Positions 22,648-29,994 of a DNA stretch of 64,000 nucleotides are shown here, one piece after another. Both the position numbers and the translations under genes were made by a program. The notes beneath the pieces were generated by a model, which did not search any database, was not told the DNA's origin, and saw nothing but the letters and a program-made list of their open reading frames with translations. The DNA is taken from positions 43,981-107,980 of IMG/VR virus record IMGVR_UViG_3300045049_000286. One strand, given 5' to 3'. The stretch is from a virus. How positions within the stretch are numbered: the stretch's first letter is position 1; every line of letters starts with the position of its first letter.

Positions 22648-22896
22648 ATGGCCCAGGACATCGACAAGATCGCGATCTACGCCGCCAGCGTGATCGGCGA
22701 GCCGGAGACGCTGTGCGGCGGCGGCCAGGACAACGACGGTTCCATGGAGTCCTGCGTCCGGTACATCCCCGTCGAGGGCGGCGTGGCGCTGCAGGACACC
22801 AAGCTCGGCGACGGCAGCCCGGAGCTGCGGTTCGACGTGGACGAGCTGCGTGCCCTGGGCCGCAAGATCCGCGACGAGCACGGCCTGGACGTGTAG
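22648..22896 (+). CDS. DUF397-like protein, 82 aa
   Basis: ATG after GAGGAGGCC. The segment SMESCVRYIPVEGGVALQDT followed by PELRFDVDELRALGRKI matches the DUF397 pattern (CVEVA..VAVRDSKDP...LRF...W), a family found almost only in Streptomyces-type actinomycetes, usually beside XRE-DUF5753 regulators. Here the partner regulator lies about 7 kb away (30202-31065). The shared TGCATATGCA site supports a functional link. Confidence 0.7.
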   Translation: MAQDIDKIAIYAASVIGEPETLCGGGQDNDGSMESCVRYIPVEGGVALQDTKLGDGSPELRFDVDELRALGRKIRDEHGLDV

Positions 22897-22920
22897 TCCT
22901 GCAGTCCTTCCCGCATGAAG

Positions 22921-22953
22921 CAGGGCGCCCTTGCGCTAATCAAGGGCGCCCTG
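22921..22953 (+). terminator. Hairpin terminator
   Basis: CAGGGCGCCCTTG / CAAGGGCGCCCTG is a perfect 13-bp stem with a 7-nt loop after the DUF397-like gene. Confidence 0.72.
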
Positions 22954-22980
22954 CGCCGTTCCCAGCGTAGGAGATCTTGC

Positions 22981-23874
22981 ATGAAGCTCGAAAGCCTCTT
23001 CCCCGGCGAGGACCTGCACACCGCGTGGCCCGCCAAGCCGCTGCTGCACCACCACGGCCCCGGCGCGTTCGACCACCTGCTCACCCTCCAGCAGGTCGAC
23101 GACCTGATCGACCACGACTGCCTGCCGATGGGCAACGTCGCGATCCTGCAGGACAACAGGCCCGTGGACGACCGCCTCTACGTGGGCGAGCAGGGCCTGC
23201 CCCGGCGCGGCGCCGTGCGCGCGTACCTGGACGCCGGTGCAACGCTGTCGGTGCGCGGCATGGAGCGCCTGTTCCCGCGCCTGGCGGAGCTGCGCGATGA
23301 GTACCAGGAGCAGACGGGGTATCTGACGCACATTAACGCGTACTACACGCCTCCTGGGCAGCAGGGCCTCAAGTACCACTACGACCCGTACGCGACGCTG
23401 GTCCTGCAGATCTCCGGGGCCAAGGTGTGGCCGTTCCACGAGCCGTTCGTGGAGAACCCGGTGCAGGAGTTCGAGAGCTTCCACACGCGTGGGTTCACCG
23501 AGGAGGAGAAGGAGATCCTGCGGACGACGAAGGCCCCGTTCACGCAGATCCTGACCCCCGGGGATGCCTTCTTTCTGCCTCGCGGGTATCCGCACTCGCC
23601 GTTCAATGGCACGCCGGACGAGCCGTCGCTGCACATCACGATCGCGCTCAAGGAGCGGCCCCGGGTGTGGTTCGTGAGGCAGCTCCTGGCCGAGGTCGAG
23701 GCGCAGGCGATCCAGCGGCCGGACATGCGGGTGGCGGTGCGGCCGTCGCGGGTCACGGACGACCCGATGCCGGCGGTCGAGGACGCGGTGGAGTGGCTGC
23801 TGGGTGCGCTGCAGGTTCTGCCGAAGGAGGACTTCGCCCGCCGCATCGTCCACGCGGCGCGGACGGAGCGCTAG
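22981..23874 (+). CDS. JmjC/cupin-4 family 2-oxoglutarate oxygenase-like protein, 297 aa
   Basis: ATG after AGGAGATC. The fold is recognised from the jelly-roll core: an iron-binding HxD (H133, D135 in KYHYDPYATLVLQISG), GAKVWPFHEP, and the distal histidine H205 in TPGDAFFLPRGYPH. A 2-oxoglutarate-binding Lys/Arg is not obvious. The family includes ribosomal-protein hydroxylases (YcfD/RoxA, MINA, NO66) and peptide beta-hydroxylases in biosynthetic clusters. A phage copy could modify a host ribosomal or regulatory protein; substrate unknown. Confidence 0.8.
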   Translation: MKLESLFPGEDLHTAWPAKPLLHHHGPGAFDHLLTLQQVDDLIDHDCLPMGNVAILQDNRPVDDRLYVGEQGLPRRGAVRAYLDAGATLSVRGMERLFPRLAELRDEYQEQTGYLTHINAYYTPPGQQGLKYHYDPYATLVLQISGAKVWPFHEPFVENPVQEFESFHTRGFTEEEKEILRTTKAPFTQILTPGDAFFLPRGYPHSPFNGTPDEPSLHITIALKERPRVWFVRQLLAEVEAQAIQRPDMRVAVRPSRVTDDPMPAVEDAVEWLLGALQVLPKEDFARRIVHAARTER

Positions 23875-23884
23875 CGTGGGGCCT

Positions 23885-24373
23885 GTGAACATGCAGGAGT
23901 ACCGCGCGCCGGCCATCGACTGGCGCTCGCGGCTGGAGGGCCCCGTCGTGCCCGGGTTGCACTACCACGGGTACACGTGGGCGGGGGACGCTGGGGATCT
24001 CGCCAGCTACAAGCTCACGAACCTGGAGCGGCGGGTGGAGGGCCCCCAGTTTCTGTCCTCGGACCTGCCGCCGGAGCTGGTCGCTCACTACCTGCTGCGA
24101 CCCGCCGGGGCGCATCGGCGGGACCAGGTGTGGCACTCGCCGGCCGAGGCGGCGGACTGGATACTGGAGCGCTACCTGGAGAACCCCGAGACCCAGCCGT
24201 ACGCGGACCCCGAGAACACGCGGCTGTTCCACGAGGTGACCCTGGAGCACGGACGCGACACGGTTTGGCGGTGGCGCGTGGTGCCCTGTCACCCGCGCAA
24301 GTTCTCCACGACCGTGGTGTGCTGTCCGAACCAATGGGACACCAGCCTCGCGTGTCCCCTGCGCATTCCGTAG
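23885..24373 (+). CDS. Hypothetical protein, 162 aa
   Basis: GTG start (ATG two codons later) with TAGCGT at 23872-23877, seven bases upstream, so probably leaderless. Product begins MNMQEYRAPAIDWRSRLEGP. It has a mixed alpha/beta appearance and ends with a cysteine-bearing beta region (TTVVCCPNQWDTSLACPLR). It follows the oxygenase gene by 10 bp and may act with it. Function unknown. Confidence 0.74.
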   Translation: MNMQEYRAPAIDWRSRLEGPVVPGLHYHGYTWAGDAGDLASYKLTNLERRVEGPQFLSSDLPPELVAHYLLRPAGAHRRDQVWHSPAEAADWILERYLENPETQPYADPENTRLFHEVTLEHGRDTVWRWRVVPCHPRKFSTTVVCCPNQWDTSLACPLRIP

Positions 24374-24441
24374 CGACGCTGCTACATTTTCGAGGCGGCC
24401 TCCAGTGCCGCCATCCGGCGCCCGCCTGTGTGCGCCCGGGT

Positions 24442-24478
24442 GAACCCCCCGCTGCGTGGGACCGTCTGCGGGGGGTTC
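24442..24478 (+). terminator. Hairpin terminator
   Basis: GAACCCCCCGC and GCGGGGGGTTC form an 11-bp stem. It overlaps the start of the next promoter region. Confidence 0.7.
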
Positions 24479-24481
24479 CCG

Positions 24482-24500
24482 CATTTCCAAGCGATACGGT
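24482..24500 (+). promoter_or_regulatory. -10 box TACGGT of a leaderless gene
   Basis: CATTTCC then TACGGT (24495-24500), 8 nt before the ATG at 24509; no ribosome site intervenes. Confidence 0.5.
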
Positions 24501-24508
24501 CGCGGACG

Positions 24509-24967
24509 ATGACGATTACATCTGCGCAGCTCAGGATGGCTTGTTCCGGCTGTGGTGCGGTGCGGCACGCCACGTTCAAGGGCATGTCGATGAGCGCGAT
24601 CCGGCGGGAATGCATGAACAGGTACGGGTGGGATCTGGGCGACGACGAGGTCGTGTGCGCCTTCTGCCGCTCCCCGCAGGGGGCGGAGCTTCGGGAGTTC
24701 TCCCAGTACCGCGCGGAGATGCAGCGGCTTCGCGACGCGGTCGGGTACTCCTCGATGGGCACCCGCGCCTACAACACGCTGATGCGGCGCGGCGTCGCGA
24801 CGCTGGCGGACCTGCACAGGGTTTCTTCGGAGGAGGTGAAGACGTGGATGTACGTGGGTGGTGCGACGTTCGAGTTCATCGAGCGGGTGCGGCGGGAGAA
24901 TCCGCCGGCGTCGCCGGGCGGTGAGGGCGACGACCAGGTGGCGGCGGCCCAGGACGGTGGTCGCTGA
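24509..24967 (+). CDS. Zinc-binding protein with RNA polymerase alpha-CTD-like domain, 152 aa
   Basis: The N-terminal half has four cysteines in two pairs (C12/C15 and C50/C53), a likely zinc module. Residues about 80-130 (TRAYNTLMRRGVATLADLHR, then SSEEVKTWMYVGGATFEFIE) follow the helix-hairpin-helix pattern of the C-terminal domain of the RNA polymerase alpha subunit (SYNCLKRAGI.T..DL...T..DL....N.G). That domain binds UP elements and activators, so this protein may redirect host polymerase to phage promoters. Recognition is by pattern; the functional step is inference. Confidence 0.68.
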   Translation: MTITSAQLRMACSGCGAVRHATFKGMSMSAIRRECMNRYGWDLGDDEVVCAFCRSPQGAELREFSQYRAEMQRLRDAVGYSSMGTRAYNTLMRRGVATLADLHRVSSEEVKTWMYVGGATFEFIERVRRENPPASPGGEGDDQVAAAQDGGR

Positions 24968-24980
24968 GCCGGAGGCGGGG

Positions 24981-25223
24981 ATGCCTGGCTCGATCCAGGC
25001 CGCCGCGCGGCTCGGGGAGATGCTCCGGGTGGTGCGCAAGGCGATGTGGAACCTGGCCGGCGCGACCCCGCAGGACCGGAAGCTGATCGTGATGTTCGCC
25101 GTGGCGGAACGCGAGCTGATGGACCTGCAGGAGCTGAACCTGTCACACCCGGGCTGGACTCCGGTGTGGCCGGGCGGCCTGCTGGTGGCGGTGTACGAGT
25201 TGGCGAAGGGGTGGGCGTGGTGA
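24981..25223 (+). CDS. Hypothetical protein, 80 aa
   Basis: ATG after GGAGGCGGGG. Product begins MPGSIQAAARLGEMLRVVRK; helical with a hydrophobic C-terminus (PGGLLVAVYELAKGWAW). Overlaps the next gene, a membrane protein, and could partner with it. Confidence 0.73.
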   Translation: MPGSIQAAARLGEMLRVVRKAMWNLAGATPQDRKLIVMFAVAERELMDLQELNLSHPGWTPVWPGGLLVAVYELAKGWAW

Positions 25224-25450
25224 AAGGCAGACTGGCGCTGCAGGCGACGGTGTGGACGGCGTTCTACATGGTCGTGGGGATGGGGCTGTGGCACCTGATC
25301 GGTGTGGTGGGGGCGCAGCTTGCGGTGATGCTGGCGGTGGTGGTCGGTGCGTCGCTGTCGCTGGTGGCGGGCTGGGTGTACGAGGACTACCTGGTGCACC
25401 GGCTTCGCGAGCAGCGGCATGGCGGGGAAATGCGGCACCGTGTCCGGTAG
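25220..25450 (+). CDS. Small membrane protein with two helices, 76 aa
   Basis: GTG overlaps the preceding stop (GTGA). Two membrane segments, FYMVVGMGLWHLIGVVGAQL and AVMLAVVVGASLSLVAGWVY, precede a basic tail (HRLREQRHGGEMRHR). Holin is one possibility because of size and topology, but no lysis gene is adjacent. Confidence 0.72.
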   Translation: MKGRLALQATVWTAFYMVVGMGLWHLIGVVGAQLAVMLAVVVGASLSLVAGWVYEDYLVHRLREQRHGGEMRHRVR

Positions 25451-25538
25451 TGGCATTTCTGCATTCGTGCGGTAGCGTCTGTGGTGCGCCGAGGTGCGGG
25501 TGATCCGCAGTCGCTCCTTCGGTGCTTTCCACGGGGGT

Positions 25539-25586
25539 AAGCCCCCTCTCTGTCCGGCTTGGGGGCCGGCGCCGGGGAGGGGGCTT
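25539..25586 (+). terminator. Hairpin between the membrane protein and the next gene
   Basis: AAGCCCCCT / AGGGGGCTT with a long GC-rich loop that may pair internally. It ends about 20 bp before the next start at 25607, so it could also act as a leader structure. Confidence 0.55.
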
Positions 25587-25606
25587 CGTCGCATCTTGGA
25601 GGCAGT

Positions 25607-25978
25607 GTGGAAGACGTTTCGCTCGGCCAGGTCGCGTATACGGCGTACGGCCGCACCACCGGTTTCAAGAACTACCAGGGCCTGCCGATGCCCTCGTGGG
25701 AGGACCTGGGGGACACGATCCGGCGGGCGTGGGAGAACGCCGCCTCGGCCGCGCAGAGCGCCACGCGGATTCTGCTGGCGGCGGCCCAGTCGAGGGCGAA
25801 CTACGCCGATGTGTGGGCCGAGCTGGAGGGCTGGGTGCAGGGCGCCTACCAGGAGAACGCGCGGATCGACCCGGCCGAGCTGCTCGGATACATGGACGAG
25901 CTGCGGCACCGGGCTCACGGCCCGCTGCGGGCCTGGATGAACAACCCCACCGGAGCCGGCGAGGAGGGTGCGCGGTGA
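25607..25978 (+). CDS. Hypothetical helical protein, 123 aa
   Basis: GTG after GGAGGCAGT. Product begins MEDVSLGQVAYTAYGRTTGF, mostly helical (RAWENAASAAQSATRILLAA). Its end overlaps the next gene. Function unknown. Confidence 0.74.
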   Translation: MEDVSLGQVAYTAYGRTTGFKNYQGLPMPSWEDLGDTIRRAWENAASAAQSATRILLAAAQSRANYADVWAELEGWVQGAYQENARIDPAELLGYMDELRHRAHGPLRAWMNNPTGAGEEGAR

Positions 25979-26493
25979 CCGTGGACAACGGCCTGCCGGC
26001 GCCTGCGGGGCCGGACGAGATCGACGGGGCCCTGGGGCGGGCGGCCCGTGTCCCGCGCAGCGACGACTGGCCGGCGACGCTGGACGCGTTCGTCGTCACC
26101 GCTCCGAGGTGGCATCCGTTGTGGAGCCAGTACCTGCTGGCGCTGATCACGCTGTCCGACATGCCCGGGGTGGGACCGGCCTACAGGGAGTTCGAGGGGG
26201 CGACCCACCAGGTCATCGTCATGGCGATGGACCCCGACCACGGCCCTTACACCCCGGGCAGCTTCGCGGAGAACACGGTGCGGTACCTGCTCCCGGGCAA
26301 CATCGGGCACCAGTTCAAGGCCACCGACGAGCAGGCCCTGGACGTCGTGGCGCTGTGCGCGCGGGCGGTGTGCGACGGAGTGCTGAACCCGGAGACGGCC
26401 GACGCCCCGGAGCGTACCCGTGCCGTGTGGGCCAGTGCGATCCAGCAGACCCTGGACCATGACTGCGATCCGCACCACGGGCGCATGAACTGA
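25975..26493 (+). CDS. Hypothetical protein, 172 aa
   Basis: GTG overlaps the preceding stop (GGTGA). Product begins MTVDNGLPAPAGPDEIDGAL; a mainly helical protein with HPLWSQYLLALITLSDMPG. Ends with a His/Asp-rich stretch (LDHDCDPHHGRMN). Function unknown. Confidence 0.74.
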   Translation: MTVDNGLPAPAGPDEIDGALGRAARVPRSDDWPATLDAFVVTAPRWHPLWSQYLLALITLSDMPGVGPAYREFEGATHQVIVMAMDPDHGPYTPGSFAENTVRYLLPGNIGHQFKATDEQALDVVALCARAVCDGVLNPETADAPERTRAVWASAIQQTLDHDCDPHHGRMN

Positions 26494-26599
26494 GCGTCAC
26501 CACGCGGTCCGCGCCGGCCACTGTCGAATCGGGACAAACAGGGGCTACCTGCGAGTAGAAGTGGTCGGCGCCACCGGCGGGCATATACGCGGAGCGTGA

Positions 26600-26791
26600 C
26601 TACTTGTCGGGCTTCGCGGCCTGCTCGTAGCCGCATTCCGTGCATTGGATGTGCGGGACGCCCTCGGCTGCGAGCTTGAGCTGCTCCCCTGCCAGGGAAT
26701 GCGTGCCCAAGTTCTTCGCCACCAGCCGGAAGACGATGCGCAGGGTGGTCTTCTTGCAGGTGGGGCACGGGATCTGGTCGAGCGAAGGCAC
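26600..26791 (-). CDS. Small zinc-ribbon protein, 63 aa
   Basis: GTG at 26789-26791 after GGAGAGGCC. CPTCKKTTLRI and CTECGYEQ are about 35 residues apart, a clear zinc ribbon. Divergent from the winged-helix gene at 26890, so the 98-bp gap probably holds both promoters. Confidence 0.75.
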   Translation of the reverse strand: MPSLDQIPCPTCKKTTLRIVFRLVAKNLGTHSLAGEQLKLAAEGVPHIQCTECGYEQAAKPDK

Positions 26792-26876
26792 GGCGGCCTC
26801 TCCTGTCGGTCGTGTCGGGCCATACGGCCCACGGCGTGTTCCGCACGACATTCTGCGACGACATTCACGCGAGGGG

Positions 26877-26882
26877 TAGGTT
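26877..26882 (+). promoter_or_regulatory. -10 box TAGGTT of a leaderless gene
   Basis: TAGGTT lies seven bases before ATG 26890, which has no ribosome site. TAGGTT fits the TAnnnT consensus of actinobacterial -10 boxes. Confidence 0.55.
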
Positions 26883-26889
26883 GCGCATT

Positions 26890-27240
26890 ATGGGTGAAAC
26901 GGGCGTAGCGATGACGGACGAGCAGCGCGCGGTCCTGGCGGCGGCCTGGAAGCTGAACGAGGCGTTCACGGTGGTGGGGCTCGCGACTCAGTCGAGGATC
27001 GCGGTGTCGCAGATCAACAAGGCCCTGGGGGTGTTGTCGCTCAAGGCGCTGGTGCGGGCGGTGCCCGCGCCTCCGGAGGGCGGCGCGCGCACATACGTGG
27101 TGACGGATCTGGGCAGAGCGGAGATGGAGCGTTGGGAGAAGTACGGCCGCTGCGAGCGGGAGCTGCAGTTCCGGGCGAGCTTGATCCGCAGGACGCGGAT
27201 GGCCGTCCCGTTCCCTGGAAGCCGGGGAGCACGTCGGTGA
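26890..27240 (+). CDS. Winged helix-turn-helix DNA-binding protein, 116 aa
   Basis: Residues about 25-75 (VVGLATQSRIAVSQINKALG, then KALVRAVPAPPEGGARTYVV) read as a helix-turn-helix followed by a wing, like the MarR/PadR-type folds. The C-terminus is basic (RRTRMAVPFPGSRGARR). Divergent from a zinc-ribbon gene, so it may regulate the shared gap. It could also regulate more distant genes. Confidence 0.72.
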   Translation: MGETGVAMTDEQRAVLAAAWKLNEAFTVVGLATQSRIAVSQINKALGVLSLKALVRAVPAPPEGGARTYVVTDLGRAEMERWEKYGRCERELQFRASLIRRTRMAVPFPGSRGARR

Positions 27241-27710
27241 CGCGGTGGCTGTGGCGGCTGCAGGCGTGGCTGAACCGCCGCCAGTACCTGTCCACCGCGT
27301 GCTCGGCCGGCGACCACGAGAGCTGCCGGCTGATGAACACCTACACCGCGCAGTCGTGCGTGTGCGCGCGCTGCCACCACCAGCCGCGCCTGTTGTCGGT
27401 CGAGGCGGACTGCGGGCCGTGGCTGCACACGAAGAACCAGCCGCTGCCCGACGGTTTCGAGGTGGACGACTTCGAGTACCACGACGACTTCTTCGGGGTC
27501 CGCAAGGAGCTGATAGACGAGGCAGTGGCCGAGTTGCGCGAGCTGGGCATCCTGGGCAGGTACGCGGTGCCGCCGGCGGTGATGCGGAACGTGGTGTGGC
27601 ACGTGCTGGAGCGGGTGCTGTCCACGATGGTGCCGCGCGCCGGCTACACCCCGCCGCAGGCGCAGAAGCTGCCGAGACTGCCCGAGCAGAAGGACCGCCG
27701 GGGGCAGTAG
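27237..27710 (+). CDS. Hypothetical cysteine-containing protein, 157 aa
   Basis: GTG overlaps the preceding stop (GGTGA). The N-terminal third has five to six cysteines (CSAGDHESC; SCVCARCHHQ) that could form a zinc site, followed by an acidic helical region and a proline-rich tail. It is co-transcribed with the winged-helix gene. Function unknown. Confidence 0.74.
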   Translation: MTRWLWRLQAWLNRRQYLSTACSAGDHESCRLMNTYTAQSCVCARCHHQPRLLSVEADCGPWLHTKNQPLPDGFEVDDFEYHDDFFGVRKELIDEAVAELRELGILGRYAVPPAVMRNVVWHVLERVLSTMVPRAGYTPPQAQKLPRLPEQKDRRGQ

Positions 27711-27818
27711 CCTCACGGACGCGCATTTTCTCTCCGCTACGGGCGCGTCACGTTCGGACATTTTCGGTCGGGTGTGGAGCATTGTCGGTACAACGTCTTC
27801 CACGGAGGTGTGGAGTGC

Positions 27819-27989
27819 ATGGTGCCTACGACGACTACCGCGACCGACTCGGACAGTGGCAGGGACAGCCTGGCGGCCATGCTGCGCCGGATAGCGGTCG
27901 GCGAGCCCCGGTTGCAGGTGGCGTGGGAGGTGGCGCCGGACGGGACCGCCAGGTGTGTGTTCCAGATCCTGGCAAAGGTCCCGAAGTGA
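27819..27989 (+). CDS. Small hypothetical protein, 56 aa
   Basis: ATG after GGAGGTG. Product begins MVPTTTTATDSDSGRDSLAA and ends with a beta hairpin (QVAWEVAPDGTARCVFQILA). The 110-bp gap upstream has CATTTTC words and a TACGGG box (27742 area), a likely promoter. Coupled to the next gene. Confidence 0.7.
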   Translation: MVPTTTTATDSDSGRDSLAAMLRRIAVGEPRLQVAWEVAPDGTARCVFQILAKVPK

Positions 27990-28381
27990 CCGAGCAGACC
28001 CCAGAACCGGCTGCGTCGGCCGGCATGAACCGGGACCTGGGCGACGTCCTCGGGTCGGCGGCCCGGCTCCTGCGCGCCACCAACCCGGTCTACCGCGAGG
28101 TCGCCCGGCTCCTGGACGTCCTCACGAGGCTCTTCCCCGCCTACATCTCCCACACCGACCCCGAGCTGCCCGACGGGCCGCTTCTGATCCTGGACACCCC
28201 GGAGGGCCAACTGTCCTGGCCCATCTCACCGCTGGACCTGCCGATCTTGGACCACGTGCCGGTGATCGAGGGCATCGAGCCGGACGGCGCCACCGGCGAG
28301 GAGAAGTACGAGCGGCTGCGGACGCTGTGCACGAAGCTGCCGAAGATGACCTACGCACACCCCGTGTACGGGCAGCCGTGA
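27986..28381 (+). CDS. Hypothetical protein, 131 aa
   Basis: GTG overlaps the previous stop (AGTGA). Product begins MTEQTPEPAASAGMNRDLGD; an N-terminal helix pair (VARLLDVLTRLFPAYIS) is followed by a hydrophobic beta region. Ends before a terminator at 28439. Function unknown. Confidence 0.74.
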   Translation: MTEQTPEPAASAGMNRDLGDVLGSAARLLRATNPVYREVARLLDVLTRLFPAYISHTDPELPDGPLLILDTPEGQLSWPISPLDLPILDHVPVIEGIEPDGATGEEKYERLRTLCTKLPKMTYAHPVYGQP

Positions 28382-28438
28382 CCCGCTACCGTTGACCACG
28401 GCTCCTCCCCCGGCATCCATCTGCTGGGAGAGGATCTG

Positions 28439-28472
28439 GGCCCCCACCGCGTCGACACAACCTGGTGGGGGC
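28439..28472 (+). terminator. Rho-independent terminator
   Basis: GGCCCCCACC / GGTGGGGGCC stem followed by TTTCGC. It ends the 27819-28381 transcript. Confidence 0.75.
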
Positions 28473-28477
28473 CTTTC

Positions 28478-28510
28478 GCATTACCGGACCGAAAACCGAC
28501 CTCTTGACGC
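28478..28510 (+). promoter_or_regulatory. Weak copy of the phage promoter motif
   Basis: GCATTACCGG followed by CCGAAAACCG, and TGACGC at the 27-nt spacing seen in the stronger copies. Upstream of the gene at 28542. The -10 box is poor, so this is tentative. Confidence 0.35.
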
Positions 28511-28541
28511 TGGAGCCGTGCTCGTGTCAAGGGGGTCTGAA

Positions 28542-28844
28542 ATGCCGCTGGTCCAGCGCCCGCACTACGGGTGGCAGGCGTTCCAGGAGATCCTTCCCGG
28601 CACTGCCACCGGTGGTCCTCGTTCCACGCTCGCGGCCGGCTGGCCGACCGAGCTGCCGGGGCCGCAGCAGATGTCCGCCGCGCGCGCCGCGTCGCTGCCC
28701 CGCCTGCCCAACCAACCCGGCACCTCCCCTGTGCGCGGCCGGCCGAAGCCGGCGCAGCTCGGCCTTGGGCCAGGGACGGCGCCGACGGGCGAGCCGAGCA
28801 TGGGCAACGGCCGCGTCAGCATCTTCATGTCCTCCGCGTACTGA
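28542..28844 (+). CDS. Hypothetical proline-rich protein, 100 aa
   Basis: ATG after AAGGGGGTCTG. After a short N-terminus (MPLVQRPHYGWQAFQEILPG) it is rich in Pro, Gly and Ala, and ends RVSIFMSSAY. Probably disordered; function unknown. Confidence 0.68.
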   Translation: MPLVQRPHYGWQAFQEILPGTATGGPRSTLAAGWPTELPGPQQMSAARAASLPRLPNQPGTSPVRGRPKPAQLGLGPGTAPTGEPSMGNGRVSIFMSSAY

Positions 28845-28867
28845 CGGGGGCCGGGACAGTGTCAGCG

Positions 28868-29041
28868 ATGCCTGCCGGCGGCGTGCCGGGTGACCGCACG
28901 AGCGAGGGCTTCTGGAAGCCCCCCAACTCCCCCGGGCCTGTGGCGGATAGGCAGTGCCACTGCTGTGCGTGCTGTATCGCCGGCGGATGTCTCCCCGGCT
29001 GTCTGTGCCCGTGCCCCTGCTGCGAAGAGAGGTCACCATGA
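28868..29041 (+). CDS. Cysteine-rich mini-protein, 57 aa
   Basis: ATG 28868; its TGA overlaps the next ATG (CCATGA), which supports translation, although the ribosome site is weak. The last 30 residues hold 11 cysteines (CHCCACCIAGGCLPGCLC, then PCPCC), a density seen in metallothioneins and a few zinc or copper chaperones. The first 29 residues are Pro/Gly-rich. It could bind metal, or act as a leader for the HNH-like gene. No family is recognised. Confidence 0.55.
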   Translation: MPAGGVPGDRTSEGFWKPPNSPGPVADRQCHCCACCIAGGCLPGCLCPCPCCEERSP

Positions 29042-29529
29042 GCACCGGCACCGACGGCGTCGTGCACGCGCACACCCAGATGATGACGCTGCACCTGGCC
29101 CAGCACGTCGAGGATCACGCCCCTCGCGAGGGCGACCCCCACTACCGGCTGTTCGAGCAGGCCAAGGCCCGGCTCAAGCGCCAGGGGCTGTGGCGGTGCG
29201 TCATCGACGACGAGCTGTGCGATGGCCAGGTCGAGCTGCACCACTCCGTCGCGGAGTTCTCCGAGATCAACGCCATGGACCGCGACAAGGTCGCCAAGGC
29301 CCTCGGCTTGCACTTCGAGGACGACGAAGACTTCGCCAACTGGGCTCAGAGCCCCGGCAACCTCGAATGCCTGTGCACTGCCCACCACCGCACCCGGTAC
29401 GGCATCCACGTCCTGCCCGAGCCGCTGTGGCTGGCCGTCCGGTACAAGAAGGCCGGCGTCCAGGCGCCGGCCGAGTTCATCCCAGCGCGGGAGATCGCCG
29501 CTGAGGGTACGCATCGGGCGGGTGAGTGA
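29038..29529 (+). CDS. HNH-like endonuclease, 163 aa
   Basis: ATG overlaps the preceding stop. The beta-beta-alpha metal core is suggested by CVIDDELCDGQVELHHSVAE (H68, H69) and NLECLCTAHHRTRYG (C111, C113, H116, H117), with C54 and C61 as extra zinc ligands. A 35-residue acidic helix separates the two halves. HNH proteins in phages act in packaging, homing or DNA degradation; here it is not beside terminase, so the role is open. Confidence 0.68.
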   Translation: MSTGTDGVVHAHTQMMTLHLAQHVEDHAPREGDPHYRLFEQAKARLKRQGLWRCVIDDELCDGQVELHHSVAEFSEINAMDRDKVAKALGLHFEDDEDFANWAQSPGNLECLCTAHHRTRYGIHVLPEPLWLAVRYKKAGVQAPAEFIPAREIAAEGTHRAGE

Positions 29530-29798
29530 TGACGTCGCCGTTGCCAGACCCCGGTGTGTTCATCTCCACCGCCCAGATGTACGCGCAGCTCCAGGGTGTG
29601 AACGAGACGGTCCAGCGCATGGACGCGAAACTCGACGCTTTGGCGACCCAGTCCGCGCAACTCGCGGACCACGAAGGCCGGCTGCGGCATCTGGAGGAGC
29701 GCCGGCTGCCCCAGTCCACGCTGTCGTGGCTCTCCCTCGCCATCGCGGCCGTGGTAGGCGTACTGTCGCTCGTCGTCCCGCTGATCGGGCACAAGTAG
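29529..29798 (+). CDS. XhlA-like membrane protein, 89-90 aa
   Basis: GTG 29526 and ATG 29529 overlap the preceding stop; ATG is chosen. A coiled coil (NETVQRMDAKLDALATQSAQ ... GRLRHLEERRL) is followed by one C-terminal membrane helix (LAIAAVVGVLSLVVPLIG). This is the layout of XhlA/holin-associated phage proteins. It may take part in lysis. No endolysin gene is adjacent in this window. Confidence 0.66.
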   Translation: MTSPLPDPGVFISTAQMYAQLQGVNETVQRMDAKLDALATQSAQLADHEGRLRHLEERRLPQSTLSWLSLAIAAVVGVLSLVVPLIGHK

Positions 29799-29804
29799 CG
29801 AGAA

Positions 29805-29836
29805 GCCCCCTCCCGCTGTCAGCGCCGGGAGGGGGC
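29805..29836. terminator. Terminator between convergent genes
   Basis: GCCCCCTCCCG... CGGGAGGGGGC stem, between the rightward membrane-protein gene and the leftward DUF397 gene. Confidence 0.72.
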
Positions 29837-29965
29837 CTGTGGGTCGAGCCCGCCTCGTGGGCCCTCGCGTAGCCACCGGCGGCACGGCACGCGGTCGCCG
29901 GCGGCTACGACACGGCCAGGGCTGCATGGTGTGAGGAACCGTCCCGGCCGCGCATCACGAAGCTA

Positions 29966-29994
29966 GCATATGCAGCTACGCTGCGTGCATATTC
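29966..29994. promoter_or_regulatory. Inverted repeat with GCATATGCAGC core at the end of the DUF397 gene
   Basis: ATATGCAGC and GCTGCgTGCATAT face each other across TAC, directly after the DUF397 stop. The core matches the TGCATATGCA operator candidates, so it may be a repressor site that acts at a distance, or a remnant of a former promoter. Confidence 0.5.

Noticed and set aside
25220-25450. Holin gene
   Set aside because: Size and two membrane helices fit, but there is no endolysin neighbour, so it is only described as a membrane protein.
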